A stretch of 64,000 nt of DNA, from positions 868,001 through 932,000 of the forward strand of contig NZ_JAROCG010000001.1 of NCBI RefSeq assembly GCF_030433645.1, read 5' to 3'. How positions within the stretch are numbered: the first letter of the stretch is position 1; the number at the start of each line of letters is the position of its first letter. Under the pieces are notes generated by a model that saw only the letters and a program-made list of their open reading frames with translations, did not search any database and was not told the DNA's origin. Positions 1 to 7,983 of this stretch are shown here, in pieces. Source of the DNA: Arthrobacter burdickii. GTDB taxonomy: Bacteria; Actinomycetota; Actinomycetes; Actinomycetales; Micrococcaceae. A program made the position numbers and the translations under genes.

Positions 1-564
1 CGCAGCGATCACGAGGCCCGCCCATGCGAGCCACCGCGGCAGGAGCCCGAGGACGAGCGCCGGGACGGCGATGCCTGCGACGAGGAGCCCCAGGCCGACC
101 ACGTATCCCACCCCGCCGGCGATGAATGCGAGCAACGACAGCGCATGGGTGAGGGGGACATCGGTGGTGATCTCCGGGCGGCTGAGCACCCAGCTCACGA
201 ACGCCGAGAGCATGAGGAAACCAGCTGCCGTGATGCCGCCGAACAGTCCTATGCCCGGTCCGGCGACCCGGACGCCGAGGCGCAGCTGCCGGGCGTAGAC
301 GGTGGCCGCGTAGATGCCCAGCGGCACAGCTGATCCGAACTGCATCATGCTCGCGAGCCGCACGGCTCCGGGGTTCTCCTGGAAGTACGCGGCGACCTGC
401 GTCGACGTGGAGAACGGAGAGACGAACGGATGGCCGCCGGTGAGGATCGTGCTCATCACCAGGCCCCCGAGGGTGAGGCCGAGGCTCACCACCGCCAGGA
501 TGCCCAGCGGGGGCCCGCCGGAACTGGCAGTGCGGCTGGTGCGAGGAAGGGCGGTATCAGTCAT
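1..564 (-). CDS. Multi-pass membrane protein, partial at left edge
   Basis: The minus-strand frame opens with an ATG at 564 and stays open to the window edge, so the C-terminus is missing. The protein begins MTDTALPRTSRTASSGGPP, then shows a hydrophobic segment around residues 22-42 and at least three more in the visible 188 residues, consistent with an integral membrane protein. The spacing of segments resembles DUF4386-type proteins often paired with MarR regulators, but I cannot confirm the family. It is divergent from the MarR gene at 644 and shares a 79-nt intergenic region with it, so it is the obvious candidate target of that regulator. Confidence 0.7.
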   Translation of the reverse strand, partial: MTDTALPRTSRTASSGGPPLGILAVVSLGLTLGGLVMSTILTGGHPFVSPFSTSTQVAAYFQENPGAVRLASMMQFGSAVPLGIYAATVYARQLRLGVRVAGPGIGLFGGITAAGFLMLSAFVSWVLSRPEITTDVPLTHALSLLAFIAGGVGYVVGLGLLVAGIAVPALVLGLLPRWLAWAGLVIAA

Positions 565-595
565 GATCACTCCTCGGAAGAGGTGTATTACAAAA

Positions 596-622
596 AGAAT
601 GATTCGCCGGTTGAATCATTCT
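596..622. promoter_or_regulatory. Perfect inverted repeat, likely MarR operator
   Basis: AGAATGATTC (596-605) is followed after a 7-nt spacer by its exact complement GAATCATTCT (613-622). The repeat lies in the middle of the 79-nt gap between the divergent membrane-protein and MarR genes, in AT-rich sequence. Two 10-bp arms about 17 nt centre to centre fit a winged-helix dimer bound to successive major grooves. That it controls both genes is inference. Confidence 0.7.
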
Positions 623-643
623 GTCAAGGAGTAATCTGGTTCC

Positions 644-1150
644 ATGGACTCCGCCAGCTCGCAGCCGAAGCGCACTGCTTTCCTGCTCTCACAGCTCGGG
701 GCCCTGGCATCGTCGCGCTTCGCCGAGCGCACGCGGGAGATCGGCCTCACGCCGACGGAGGCGGGCGTGCTTCGTCTGGTCGGTAGGTCGCCGGGGCTGA
801 GCCAGCGGGTCCTGGCCGACCGGCTGGGGGCCGTTCCCAGCCGCGTGGTGTCGCTCATCGACTCGCTGCAGGCACGCGGTCTGGTCGAGCGGGAGCGCAG
901 CAGGGCCGACCGCCGCAATCACGAACTCCGCTTGACTCCGGAGGGTGGCGAGGTGCTGCGCCGGCTGCGCGAGATCGCCGAAGCGCACGAGGCCGAATTC
1001 GTCGCTCCACTTACCGGCGAGCAGTCTGCCCAGCTCGGACACCTGCTCGCCCAGCTCGCGGGCGCCAACACCCTCGACCCGGACCTCCATGGAGATCCGG
1101 GTCGAGGGGATGGCGACGGGGGCTCGATCCGGTCGACCCACCGCCCTTGA
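644..1150 (+). CDS. MarR-family transcriptional regulator
   Basis: A 168-residue winged-helix regulator. The N-terminal helix is followed by a helix-turn-helix region (LTPTEAGVLRLVGRSPGLSQ, about residues 35-54; recognition helix LADRLGAVPSRVVSLIDSL after it) and a wing with the ERERSRADRRNHELRLT signature typical of MarR (D and R of the DRR motif are present). The ATG at 644 is preceded by AAGGAG at a rather long 12-nt spacing. The C-terminal 25 residues are Gly/Asp rich and probably disordered. It probably represses itself and the divergent membrane protein through the palindrome at 596-622. The ligand is unknown. Confidence 0.9.
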   Translation: MDSASSQPKRTAFLLSQLGALASSRFAERTREIGLTPTEAGVLRLVGRSPGLSQRVLADRLGAVPSRVVSLIDSLQARGLVERERSRADRRNHELRLTPEGGEVLRRLREIAEAHEAEFVAPLTGEQSAQLGHLLAQLAGANTLDPDLHGDPGRGDGDGGSIRSTHRP

Positions 1151-1192
1151 TCGATGGCGGGTCGACCGGCCCGGTGTGCCCTTTCGCAGGGA

Positions 1193-2287
1193 CTAATTGC
1201 CGCCGGGCTGGATCCCATCCTCGATCCAGGGGTAGCCAGTCGCCAGGGGTGCGCCGTCGTCGTGCTGGGAGAGCCATGCGACAGCGGCAGCGTGGTAGCG
1301 GTGGAAACCCTTGTAGTCAGCGAGTTCGGGGTCGAGGGATGCGAGGGCTCGATGCAGTCGTTTGGCCCAGTCGGGAGCATGGTCTACCAGCTCGGCCAGG
1401 CTGACGAGGTACGTGCGGACCGGGAACACCATGCCGTTGGACCGGGGGAGGCGATGCAGGGGCTGCAGCTCGATGCGCAGGTACACCATCTCTCCTGCGT
1501 TCTCGGGGGTGACTGTCGCCCGGTCCGGCGCCCACTCCGGGAGTGTCTCCACCGAGGTCTCGAGTCGCGGGTGGACGGTGAGGGACCAGTTGACCCGCCG
1601 GACGGGATGACCGGGCTTCATGCGGAGCAGGAACTTCAGCGCCCTGTCCAGGATCCCCATCTCGTGCAGTTTCGGCACGGGACCGTGGAACTCGGCGAAG
1701 TTCATGCCCATGTTGAACTGGAGGGAGTAGTCCGCGCGCTGGGTCGTCATACCGGCACCGATGACCAGCGTGTTGTCCTTCTCCTCGAGGACGACGAACT
1801 CGCCCTGCGCCTGTCGCGTCGCGTACTCCATGGGGTCCATCGGCAGGGTGGTCGGATCGCCGAAGGTGAACACGTCGTCGATGCCGAGCGGCCGGTTCTG
1901 CCACCGCCACTCGTTCCCGTTCTTTAGGAGCGTGAAGTGTTCCGGGAAGTCCCTGGCGTACGACTCGAAGATGAGTTCCAGGAGGTCCCACTGTGCTTCC
2001 ATCATGTGCGGGAGCGCGATGTAGTGGACTCCCGGCATCTCCCTGAGCATCTGGGCGCGGTGCGCGCACTCCGACACGTAGTGCTCATCGATGTCGAAGG
2101 CGGCCATCAGGGCACCGTCGCCTGCCGGGACGTGGGGTTCGAGGTTCATCGAGTACATGTACTCGTCGTCCGGGAACGGGAAGGGAAGGCGCCGCACGGC
2201 CTCGCGGGAGTTCCGGAAGAGGTACTCGCCCTCCGGTGTGTAGGTCTCGATCGGCGTGGATTCGACTGACTCGGGGGTCGCGGTCAT
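1193..2287 (-). CDS. DUF3445 haem-dependent oxidative N-demethylase-like subunit
   Basis: A 364-residue DUF3445 protein, the family of the haem-binding catalytic subunit of dimethylamine monooxygenase and of haem-dependent oxidative N-demethylase (HODM), which uses O2 and electrons from a partner reductase to remove N-methyl groups as formaldehyde. The start is set at the ATG at 2287, which has AGGAAA upstream and lies 10 nt after the reductase stop; the frame remains open further upstream but would overlap that gene. Recognisable family stretches are LPFPFPDDEYMYSMNLEP near the N-terminus, LGIDDVFTFGDPTTLPMDP in the middle and VNWSLTVHPRLETS later. It is the last gene of a four-gene operon with reductase, small subunit and permease. 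The substrate is not given by the sequence: dimethylamine or another N-methylated amine are possible. Confidence 0.85.
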   Translation of the reverse strand: MTATPESVESTPIETYTPEGEYLFRNSREAVRRLPFPFPDDEYMYSMNLEPHVPAGDGALMAAFDIDEHYVSECAHRAQMLREMPGVHYIALPHMMEAQWDLLELIFESYARDFPEHFTLLKNGNEWRWQNRPLGIDDVFTFGDPTTLPMDPMEYATRQAQGEFVVLEEKDNTLVIGAGMTTQRADYSLQFNMGMNFAEFHGPVPKLHEMGILDRALKFLLRMKPGHPVRRVNWSLTVHPRLETSVETLPEWAPDRATVTPENAGEMVYLRIELQPLHRLPRSNGMVFPVRTYLVSLAELVDHAPDWAKRLHRALASLDPELADYKGFHRYHAAAVAWLSQHDDGAPLATGYPWIEDGIQPGGN

Positions 2288-2297
2288 GGAGGTTTCC

Positions 2298-3269
2298 TTA
2301 GGCATTGATGACGAGTTTCGTACAGGTGGCCCGCGAGACACAGGGCATGATGAGCTTGTTGGTGCACCGCTCCGACTCGGTCAGCCAGTCGTCCCGGTGG
2401 TCGATGGTGCCTTCGAGTTCCAGGACTTCGATCTCGCACTCGCCGCAGGCGCCTCCCCGGCAGAGGTAGGGCAGTTTGTGGCCCGCCTCCTCGGCGGCCT
2501 CCAGCAGCGACTGTTCGGGGGACACCTCGATGACCGCCCCGGACCGCGCAAGGGTGACGGAGAACGGATCTCCCGTCGATCCCAGGTCCTCGAACCGTTC
2601 GAAGTGGATGTTCGAGTCCGACCAGCCGAGGGTGTGAGCGGCGCCGATGACGTCGTCGACCATCCGCGTGGGCCCGCAGACATAGGTGTGCGTTCCGAGC
2701 GGCCGTCCGGCCAGGATGTCGGACGCGACCAGCCTCGAACCGTCGCCGTCCCCGTACACCCTCACTGCGTCGCCATAGCGCTGCTGGAGCTCACGGCCGA
2801 GGGCTGCATGCTCCGGGCCGCGAACAGCCAGGTGGAGTTCGAACGAGCTTCCCTTGAGGCTCAGTTCGTCCAGTTGCGAAAAGATCGGAGTGACACCGAC
2901 GCCGCCGGCGATGAAGAGGTGATGGCGGGCGTGTTTGGAGATGGGGAAGAGGTTCGCCGGGATGGTGGCACCGAGCAGGTCGCCCTCGCGCACGTTCTCG
3001 TGCATCGCGATCGACCCGCGGTTCCCGCCCTCCACCCTGCGGACAGCGATCTGGTATTCGCTGGTGTCGTAGGGCGAACTCATAAGAGAGTACGCGTTCC
3101 GTCGTGTCCCTCCCTCGCACGGGATCAGGACCGCGATGTGGCTGCCCCCCGAGAAAGGGGGAAGCCACGATCCGTCGGCCGCGGTGAACGTGTACCGGTT
3201 GATCTCGGGCGTTACCGCCTCGACACGCTTCACCCTGAGTTGCAGGGCTCCGTGGTGCGCCTCGCTCAT
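2298..3269 (-). CDS. PDR/VanB-type ferredoxin-reductase, electron donor subunit
   Basis: A 323-residue phthalate-dioxygenase-reductase-type protein. In order it has a flavin-binding barrel with RNAYSLMSSP (the RxYS motif), an NAD(P)-binding domain with GGVGVTPIF and YVCGPTRMVDDV, and a C-terminal plant-type 2Fe-2S ferredoxin with CRGGACGEC (CX4CX2C) and a final Cys in MPCVSRATC. It would pass electrons from NAD(P)H to the DUF3445 haem subunit encoded 10 nt downstream. The ATG at 3269 overlaps the preceding stop as ATGA, indicating translational coupling. The open frame continues upstream as a shadow of the preceding gene. In known dimethylamine monooxygenases this is the DmmB-like component; that assignment is by family and context. 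Confidence 0.88.
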   Translation of the reverse strand: MSEAHHGALQLRVKRVEAVTPEINRYTFTAADGSWLPPFSGGSHIAVLIPCEGGTRRNAYSLMSSPYDTSEYQIAVRRVEGGNRGSIAMHENVREGDLLGATIPANLFPISKHARHHLFIAGGVGVTPIFSQLDELSLKGSSFELHLAVRGPEHAALGRELQQRYGDAVRVYGDGDGSRLVASDILAGRPLGTHTYVCGPTRMVDDVIGAAHTLGWSDSNIHFERFEDLGSTGDPFSVTLARSGAVIEVSPEQSLLEAAEEAGHKLPYLCRGGACGECEIEVLELEGTIDHRDDWLTESERCTNKLIMPCVSRATCTKLVINA

Positions 3270-3871
3270 GTGTCCAACTCCTCGTTGTCCGGTAGTTCGC
3301 CGGGTACTTCGCCGTCCGCCTTGACTCCCTGGAACGCGGCGAGCCGTCCCGAGTAGTGGTCCCGGACGATCAGGTGGCGTTCGCACCCGGGGCATTGGAA
3401 TACCCGCTTCGTCACGTTCTCGGAATAGTGGCTGCAGTGCGCGCACCACACCCGCCGAACGAAGGAACCCGCATGTTCACGCAGTACCTCATCCCGGTTC
3501 ATGCCGTAGGACGTGGCAACCTGCATGGAGGTTCCGATGAATCCCTCCGACCCGGCAAGGTACAGGCGGGTTCCCATCCTTGCTGTCGCGAGAAGCGCGT
3601 CGAGTCCGCTCACGGCAGCGGCGTTGCTCGGGAATTCGATGAGGTCGAAGACATCGAAGGCCTGTAGCGCAGCCAGATGGTTGTGTCCGGTGAACGACTC
3701 GGTCGAGTACAGGACGGTGGTCGCGGCCCGCTGTTCCGGAGTCATGTCTCCGAGGAGGCGCAGGAGCGGTCCTCCGCCGCTGCCCTGTGCGGCAGCGATG
3801 TGGACGAGGCCGTCCGCCATGGGCGTGAGCTCGTCGTAGACGGGACGGCTCTTGATACCGGTGATCAGCAT
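3266..3871 (-). CDS. DmmA-like small subunit with zinc-ribbon/rubredoxin-like tail
   Basis: A 201-residue protein matching the DmmA-type subunit that accompanies DUF3445 oxygenases. The N-terminal two thirds resemble a truncated nucleotide-binding/flavodoxin-like fold (LYLAGSEGFIGTSMQVA). Near the C-terminus two Cys pairs, WCAHC and FQCPGC, form a probable zinc ribbon or rubredoxin-like site. The ATG at 3871 sits 7 nt after the permease stop; 19 extra in-frame residues upstream would overlap the permease. The stop overlaps the reductase start by 4 nt. A role in delivering electrons or stabilising the oxygenase is inferred from operon context. Confidence 0.78.
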   Translation of the reverse strand: MLITGIKSRPVYDELTPMADGLVHIAAAQGSGGGPLLRLLGDMTPEQRAATTVLYSTESFTGHNHLAALQAFDVFDLIEFPSNAAAVSGLDALLATARMGTRLYLAGSEGFIGTSMQVATSYGMNRDEVLREHAGSFVRRVWCAHCSHYSENVTKRVFQCPGCERHLIVRDHYSGRLAAFQGVKADGEVPGELPDNEELDT

Positions 3872-3878
3872 GAGCGTA

Positions 3879-5387
3879 TTACCTCTCAACCTTCGCGCCG
3901 GCCGGAACGGCATCGGCTGCCGGAGCATCGCCCTTGAGGTGCGGCTTCTTCCAGGCCATGTAGATCAGGCCGATCACGACGACGGAAACCGCGGAGATCA
4001 GGACGACGTAGTTGGCGAACCAGCCGTCCTCCGGTGTCCGGGGCCAGGCCATGTTGACCATGCCGAGCACGCCCCACACCAGGGCCGCGATGTTCACCGG
4101 GATACCCCAGGCGCCCAGCTGGAAAGCTCCGTTCGGCCTCCAGCCGAGGATGCGCGCGCGGAGCGAGGCCAGGACGACCATCTGGAAGCCCATGTACATG
4201 CCCATCGCCGCGAAGGAGATGATCACCGTCAGGGCGTCGCTGGAGACTTTCGATCCGATCACGATGAGGGCCGGCACCAGTCCTGCAAGGAGCAGCGCGT
4301 ACGGGGGCACATGGCGCGATTCGCTGAAGGTGCTCAGGAGTTTGCTGCCCGGGAGGATGCCGTCACGGGCCATCGAGTAGGCGAGGCGCGAGGTGGCCGC
4401 CTGCAGGCTCAGCACGCAGGAGAGGAACGAGACCATGACGACGGCGAGGACCACCTTGAAGCCGATCGGGCCGAATGCGGAGAGGAGGATGTTGCCGACG
4501 GGATCCGTGTCGGTGCCGGAGATCACCGCGGCGAAATCGGGGACGGCGAGGATCAGGGACAGGCAGACGAACATCGCTGCGAAGCCACCGATGTAGATGG
4601 TCATCCTCATGGCCTTGGGGATGGTGCGGCCCGGGTTCGGAACTTCCTCGGCCACATCGCCGCAGGCTTCGAAGCCGTAGTACTGGAAGATGCCGATCAA
4701 TCCCGCCGCGGCGAACGCCACGAAGTAGTTGCTGCCTTCCCCTGCGCCGAATGCCTGGAACAGGACGCCGAGGTCGTGCTGCCGGGCGGTCAGCAGCAGC
4801 CAGCTTCCGACTGCCAGTGCACCGCCGAGTTCCGCCAGGAGGCCGATCATCGCCACGGTGTTCAGCACCTTTGTTCCGCCGAGGTTCAGCACCGTCGCGA
4901 GCGCTATGACCACAAGGCCCGAAATGATGACGGAGTCGACGGTGTTCTCCATGCCGACAAGGGTGCTCAGGAATGGTCCTGCCCCATAGGCGACGCTGGC
5001 GATGGTGGTCAGGAGCGCCACGAGGTAGACCCAGCCATTCATCCAGCCCCATTTGCGGCCCCAGAGCCTGCGGGACCAGGGATAGACCCCTCCGGCCACC
5101 GGGTACGCCGCGACGACTTCCCCGAAGACCGTGGCCACCAGGAGTTGACCGAAGCCGACGATCACGAGGGACCAGAACATCGGAGGTCCGGCGACGCCCA
5201 GCGACGCCGCGAACAGTGAATAGACGGCCACGACCGGCGACAGGTAGGTGAAGCCGAGGGAGACGTTCCCCCAGAACGTCATCTCCCGCTTGAACTGCCT
5301 CTCGTAGGAGTAACCGAGGCTGGCGAGATGCTCAGCGTCCTCGTCGGCCACGGACTGCTCGGCCGGTTCCGCACTATCTACACGCAT
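3879..5387 (-). CDS. APC-family amino acid/amine permease
   Basis: A 502-residue APC-superfamily transporter with about 12 membrane segments. The N-terminus SLGYSYERQFKREMTFWGN, followed by the first membrane segment, is characteristic of amino acid/choline/GABA permeases, and PVAGGVYPWSRRLWGRKWG corresponds to the TM2-3 loop. The ATG at 5387 is chosen because AGAAGGAA precedes it. It is the first gene of the N-demethylase operon, with only 7 nt before the next start, so it most likely imports the N-methylated substrate. This family usually carries cationic or zwitterionic amines, which fits, but the exact substrate is unknown. Confidence 0.88.
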   Translation of the reverse strand: MRVDSAEPAEQSVADEDAEHLASLGYSYERQFKREMTFWGNVSLGFTYLSPVVAVYSLFAASLGVAGPPMFWSLVIVGFGQLLVATVFGEVVAAYPVAGGVYPWSRRLWGRKWGWMNGWVYLVALLTTIASVAYGAGPFLSTLVGMENTVDSVIISGLVVIALATVLNLGGTKVLNTVAMIGLLAELGGALAVGSWLLLTARQHDLGVLFQAFGAGEGSNYFVAFAAAGLIGIFQYYGFEACGDVAEEVPNPGRTIPKAMRMTIYIGGFAAMFVCLSLILAVPDFAAVISGTDTDPVGNILLSAFGPIGFKVVLAVVMVSFLSCVLSLQAATSRLAYSMARDGILPGSKLLSTFSESRHVPPYALLLAGLVPALIVIGSKVSSDALTVIISFAAMGMYMGFQMVVLASLRARILGWRPNGAFQLGAWGIPVNIAALVWGVLGMVNMAWPRTPEDGWFANYVVLISAVSVVVIGLIYMAWKKPHLKGDAPAADAVPAGAKVER

Positions 5388-5603
5388 CGGATTCCTTCTC
5401 TCGGGTCCCTGGGGGCTCATGTGAGCTGGACCACGTCGTAAAAACTGTAGTTTCAAATGTTTAAATCTGCAACGTCGGGCCAGAACAGCGCCATTCAGCC
5501 GCTTCAACTCCGGCTACTGAGGGACAAGGGTGGCATAACCTATGTTTCCGTTGGATTACATGCATTGTCCGGTAGGCTTCGGAGGAAGAGGGAGCGAAGG
5601 TCG

Positions 5604-6413
5604 ATGCCCCGACTACAGTTAGTGCTGTCCTTCCACGCATGGAGTCTGTTCTTGGCACCCACCACCGCTTTTCAAGCGCACGTCTACCGATCGCTGCCGG
5701 AGACCGAGCGCTCCGAAGCCATCGTGAACAGGATCTCCAAGGCGATCTCGCTGGGCCTGCTGAAGGTCGGTGAGCGGCTCCCCTCGGAGACGGCCCTGTC
5801 GGAGATGTTCGGCGTTGCACCGTCCACCCTCCGCGAAGCCTTGTCCGACCTCCGGGACCAGGGCATCGTCGCCACACGGCGTGGACGCAGCGGTGGGACG
5901 TTCATCGTCAAGCAACCCTTCACCTCGGCAGACGTGATGAAGAAGTGGTTCCGGGAGACCTCGATCGCCGAGATCCGGGATGTCGGTGACGAGCACGCCG
6001 CGATCGCTGCCGCCACGGTGAGGCTTGCCTGCGAACGCGCGGAACCCCACGAGGTCGGCAGGCTCCTCGAGCTCGCCCGGGGTCTCGTCATGTCGGACAA
6101 GCCGGAAGCGCGCGCACGCGCCGACAGCCGGTTCCACATCGAGCTGGCGGTCCTGGCGCAGTCCCCGAGGCTCACGAATGCGGAGATACGGTTACAGGCC
6201 GAGATCGTGCAGGCACTCTGGGCGCCCCTGCCAGTGACCCGCGATCCTGAACGGGTCGCGGCCGAGCATCTCGCACTGGCGCGTGCCATCGCGGACGACG
6301 CCGCCGAGGACGCCCAGCGATTGGTGCTGGAGCACATCCGCCACGACGTCCATCATCTGGTGGACACCAAATTGTCCCTCGGGTATCCCGCGGACGAGCA
6401 GGAGCAGCCATGA
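5604..6413 (+). CDS. GntR/FadR-subfamily (FCD) transcriptional regulator
   Basis: A 269-residue regulator. A GntR winged helix (residues about 30-95) contains RLPSETALSEMFGVAPSTLR and a wing with RRGRSGGTFI. The C-terminal helical FCD ligand domain contains the usual metal-binding histidines (for example ADSRFHIELAVLAQS). The ATG at 5604 follows a purine-rich stretch (GGAGCGAAGG); the frame is open further upstream to 5457, and a shorter start near residue 18 is also possible. It is divergent from the permease/N-demethylase operon and overlaps the Cache gene by 4 nt. Repression of the divergent operon, relieved by substrate, is the simplest model. A weak ACA-N5-TGT dyad at 5558-5568 is a candidate site. 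Confidence 0.87.
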   Translation: MPRLQLVLSFHAWSLFLAPTTAFQAHVYRSLPETERSEAIVNRISKAISLGLLKVGERLPSETALSEMFGVAPSTLREALSDLRDQGIVATRRGRSGGTFIVKQPFTSADVMKKWFRETSIAEIRDVGDEHAAIAAATVRLACERAEPHEVGRLLELARGLVMSDKPEARARADSRFHIELAVLAQSPRLTNAEIRLQAEIVQALWAPLPVTRDPERVAAEHLALARAIADDAAEDAQRLVLEHIRHDVHHLVDTKLSLGYPADEQEQP

Positions 6414-7108
6414 CGAATGCTTTTGCCGCCAAGGCCGCAGCCGAGATCGCTGCCTGGATGAACGCACTCGGCGTCGACGTCCATGCCCTCGCGGCGCGGA
6501 TGTCGATGCTGTGGGCGGACCGCCCCCGTCCCCTGAACATCACCCCCGGCGACATCGGGAAGCTCGAGGGCCTGGCCAGGGAGTTCCTCGAGACGCATGG
6601 TTTCGTCGTCGGAGCGGGCGTCATCTTCGCCACGGAAGCCATCAGGAGCAGTGAGGGCGGCCTCGAGTGGTGGATCAAGCGCGAGCACACCGTCGAGAAG
6701 CTGGAATTCGACCTGACACCGGGAGGGGAACGGTTCTACGACTACCAGAACATGCCCTTCTTCGCCTCGGCGAGCCGCACGGGCGAGCAGACGGCGTGGG
6801 GTCCGTACGTCGATTACCTGGGGTTCGACGAGTACATCCTCACGCACTCGGCGCCCATCCAGCTCGACGGGAAGTTCGCAGGAGTGGCCGGCTGCGACAT
6901 ACGTATCCGGAAGCTCGAAGAGATCTTCATGCCCGTCCTCCGGGCCATTCCCGGAGACGCCGCACTGCTCAACGGGAGCGGCCGTGTGGTGGTCGGGAAT
7001 TCCGGGGCGTACCTGGTGGGGGAGCGGATCCGCACCGTTCCGGGCGACAAAGAGCTGATCCCGATCGACGTGCCGCACCTCGGTTTCTCGCTGCTGACCG
7101 GTCGTTAG
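6410..7108 (+). CDS. Stand-alone soluble Cache (PDC) domain sensor protein
   Basis: A 232-residue protein that starts with ATGA overlapping the GntR stop. From about residue 55 it resembles a Cache/PDC sensor fold: GFVVGAGVIFA, GLEWWIKREH, the FYDYQNMPFFASA region, WGPYVDYLGFDEYILTHSAP and an IQLDGKFAGVAGCDI strand like the DG-x-FxGVxGxDI motif of Cache domains. I see no signal peptide, no membrane helix and no kinase, cyclase or chemoreceptor output domain, so it is probably cytoplasmic. Cache domains commonly bind amino acids and amines. Coupling to the GntR gene suggests it senses the same ligand or modifies the regulator's response; that is inference. Confidence 0.8.
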   Translation: MTNAFAAKAAAEIAAWMNALGVDVHALAARMSMLWADRPRPLNITPGDIGKLEGLAREFLETHGFVVGAGVIFATEAIRSSEGGLEWWIKREHTVEKLEFDLTPGGERFYDYQNMPFFASASRTGEQTAWGPYVDYLGFDEYILTHSAPIQLDGKFAGVAGCDIRIRKLEEIFMPVLRAIPGDAALLNGSGRVVVGNSGAYLVGERIRTVPGDKELIPIDVPHLGFSLLTGR

Positions 7109-7121
7109 CCGCCCTGGCGCT

Positions 7122-7142
7122 CCTCCGGCCCCGTGCCGGAGG
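7122..7142 (+). terminator. GC-rich hairpin after the GntR-Cache operon
   Basis: CCTCCGGC (7122-7129) and GCCGGAGG (7135-7142) form an 8-bp stem with a 5-nt loop, 13 nt after the Cache gene stop. There is no clear U tract, as is common for actinobacterial terminators. Function is inferred from position. Confidence 0.5.
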
Positions 7143-7266
7143 TCTCACAGTCTCCGAACAGCTTCGCGACAGCGCTCGCCTACCTCGCCGCCCCACAGTG
7201 GAAGTAGTCCACCCACCCGGACCACAACCACCAAGGCCGCACTGCGGCGAAGCGAGGATCACCAGA

Positions 7267-7824
7267 ATGTTCAATCCGAAGAAGATCGCACTCGGCGCCA
7301 GCGCGGCGGCCGTCGCCCTCGGCCTCAGCCTCGGGGCTACCGGGATGGCTTTCGCAACAGAGACGACGACGCCCACCCCGACCGCGACGTCGTCGGCCAC
7401 TGCGGACGCGACGACCGGGGACGACGCAACCGGCGGTGGCGACCCCCGCGGCGGACACCACCGAGGCATCGATGCGGCCGAGCTGGCCACCCAGCTCGGC
7501 ATCGACGAGGCAACGGTCACCGACGCACTGCAGACCGCTCGGAATGCTGCCGCGGCGGATGCCGGCACCACCAACGGGGAGAGGCCCGACCGTGACGCAC
7601 TCGAGAGTGCCACTATCGCGTCGCTCGCCGAGACCCTCGGTCTCGAGGAGGCCGCAGTGCAGACCGCGGTCGACGAGCTCGAGGCCGAGGAGCAGGCCGA
7701 GCGCTCCGCAGCAGTGCAGGAGCGGCTCGACGCCGCAGTGGCGGACGGCTCCCTGACGCAGGCGGAAGCCGACGGTGCCGCCAAGGCAGTCGACCTGGGA
7801 ATCCTCGGCGGCGGCCGCGGCTGA
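7267..7824 (+). CDS. Secreted acidic Ala-rich protein of unknown function
   Basis: A 185-residue protein beginning MFNPKKIALGASAAAVALGL, a clear Sec signal peptide with a likely cleavage at AFA-TE around residue 31. A Thr/Pro/Ala/Asp-rich linker and a Gly/His patch (GGGDPRGGHHRG) follow. Then come two similar predicted helix segments, LATQLGIDEATVTDALQTA and LAETLGLEEAAVQTAVDEL, which look like an internal duplication of a short helix-turn-helix-like unit. A last segment, ADGSLTQAEADGAAKAVDLG, resembles repeats in other actinobacterial secreted proteins. No catalytic motif is visible. It stands alone, with a strong terminator behind it. Confidence 0.75.
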   Translation: MFNPKKIALGASAAAVALGLSLGATGMAFATETTTPTPTATSSATADATTGDDATGGGDPRGGHHRGIDAAELATQLGIDEATVTDALQTARNAAAADAGTTNGERPDRDALESATIASLAETLGLEEAAVQTAVDELEAEEQAERSAAVQERLDAAVADGSLTQAEADGAAKAVDLGILGGGRG

Positions 7825-7839
7825 CCGCTGCCAGTAAGA

Positions 7840-7872
7840 CCAGGAGGCTCCGGTCCCACCGGGGCCTCCTGG
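7840..7872 (+). terminator. Rho-independent-type hairpin
   Basis: CCAGGAGGC (7840-7848) and GCCTCCTGG (7864-7872) pair around an inner CCGG/CCGG helix, giving a long near-perfect stem 15 nt after the stop of the secreted protein. The downstream U tract is weak (TCGTCGT). Confidence 0.75.
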
Positions 7873-7983
7873 TCGTCGTAACCCGCCTCACAACGGCCCG
7901 GAGCTGCCCAGGACCTGCGGGGTTAGGATGCCGGATGATGCCGTTCAGGAAGATCGCTCCGCAGCGCGACGAAAGGCCCTTCC

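Noticed and set aside
3852..5219. 455-codon plus-strand open frame
   Set aside because: Antisense to the APC permease; the peptide is His/Asp/Glu-rich and unlike any protein.
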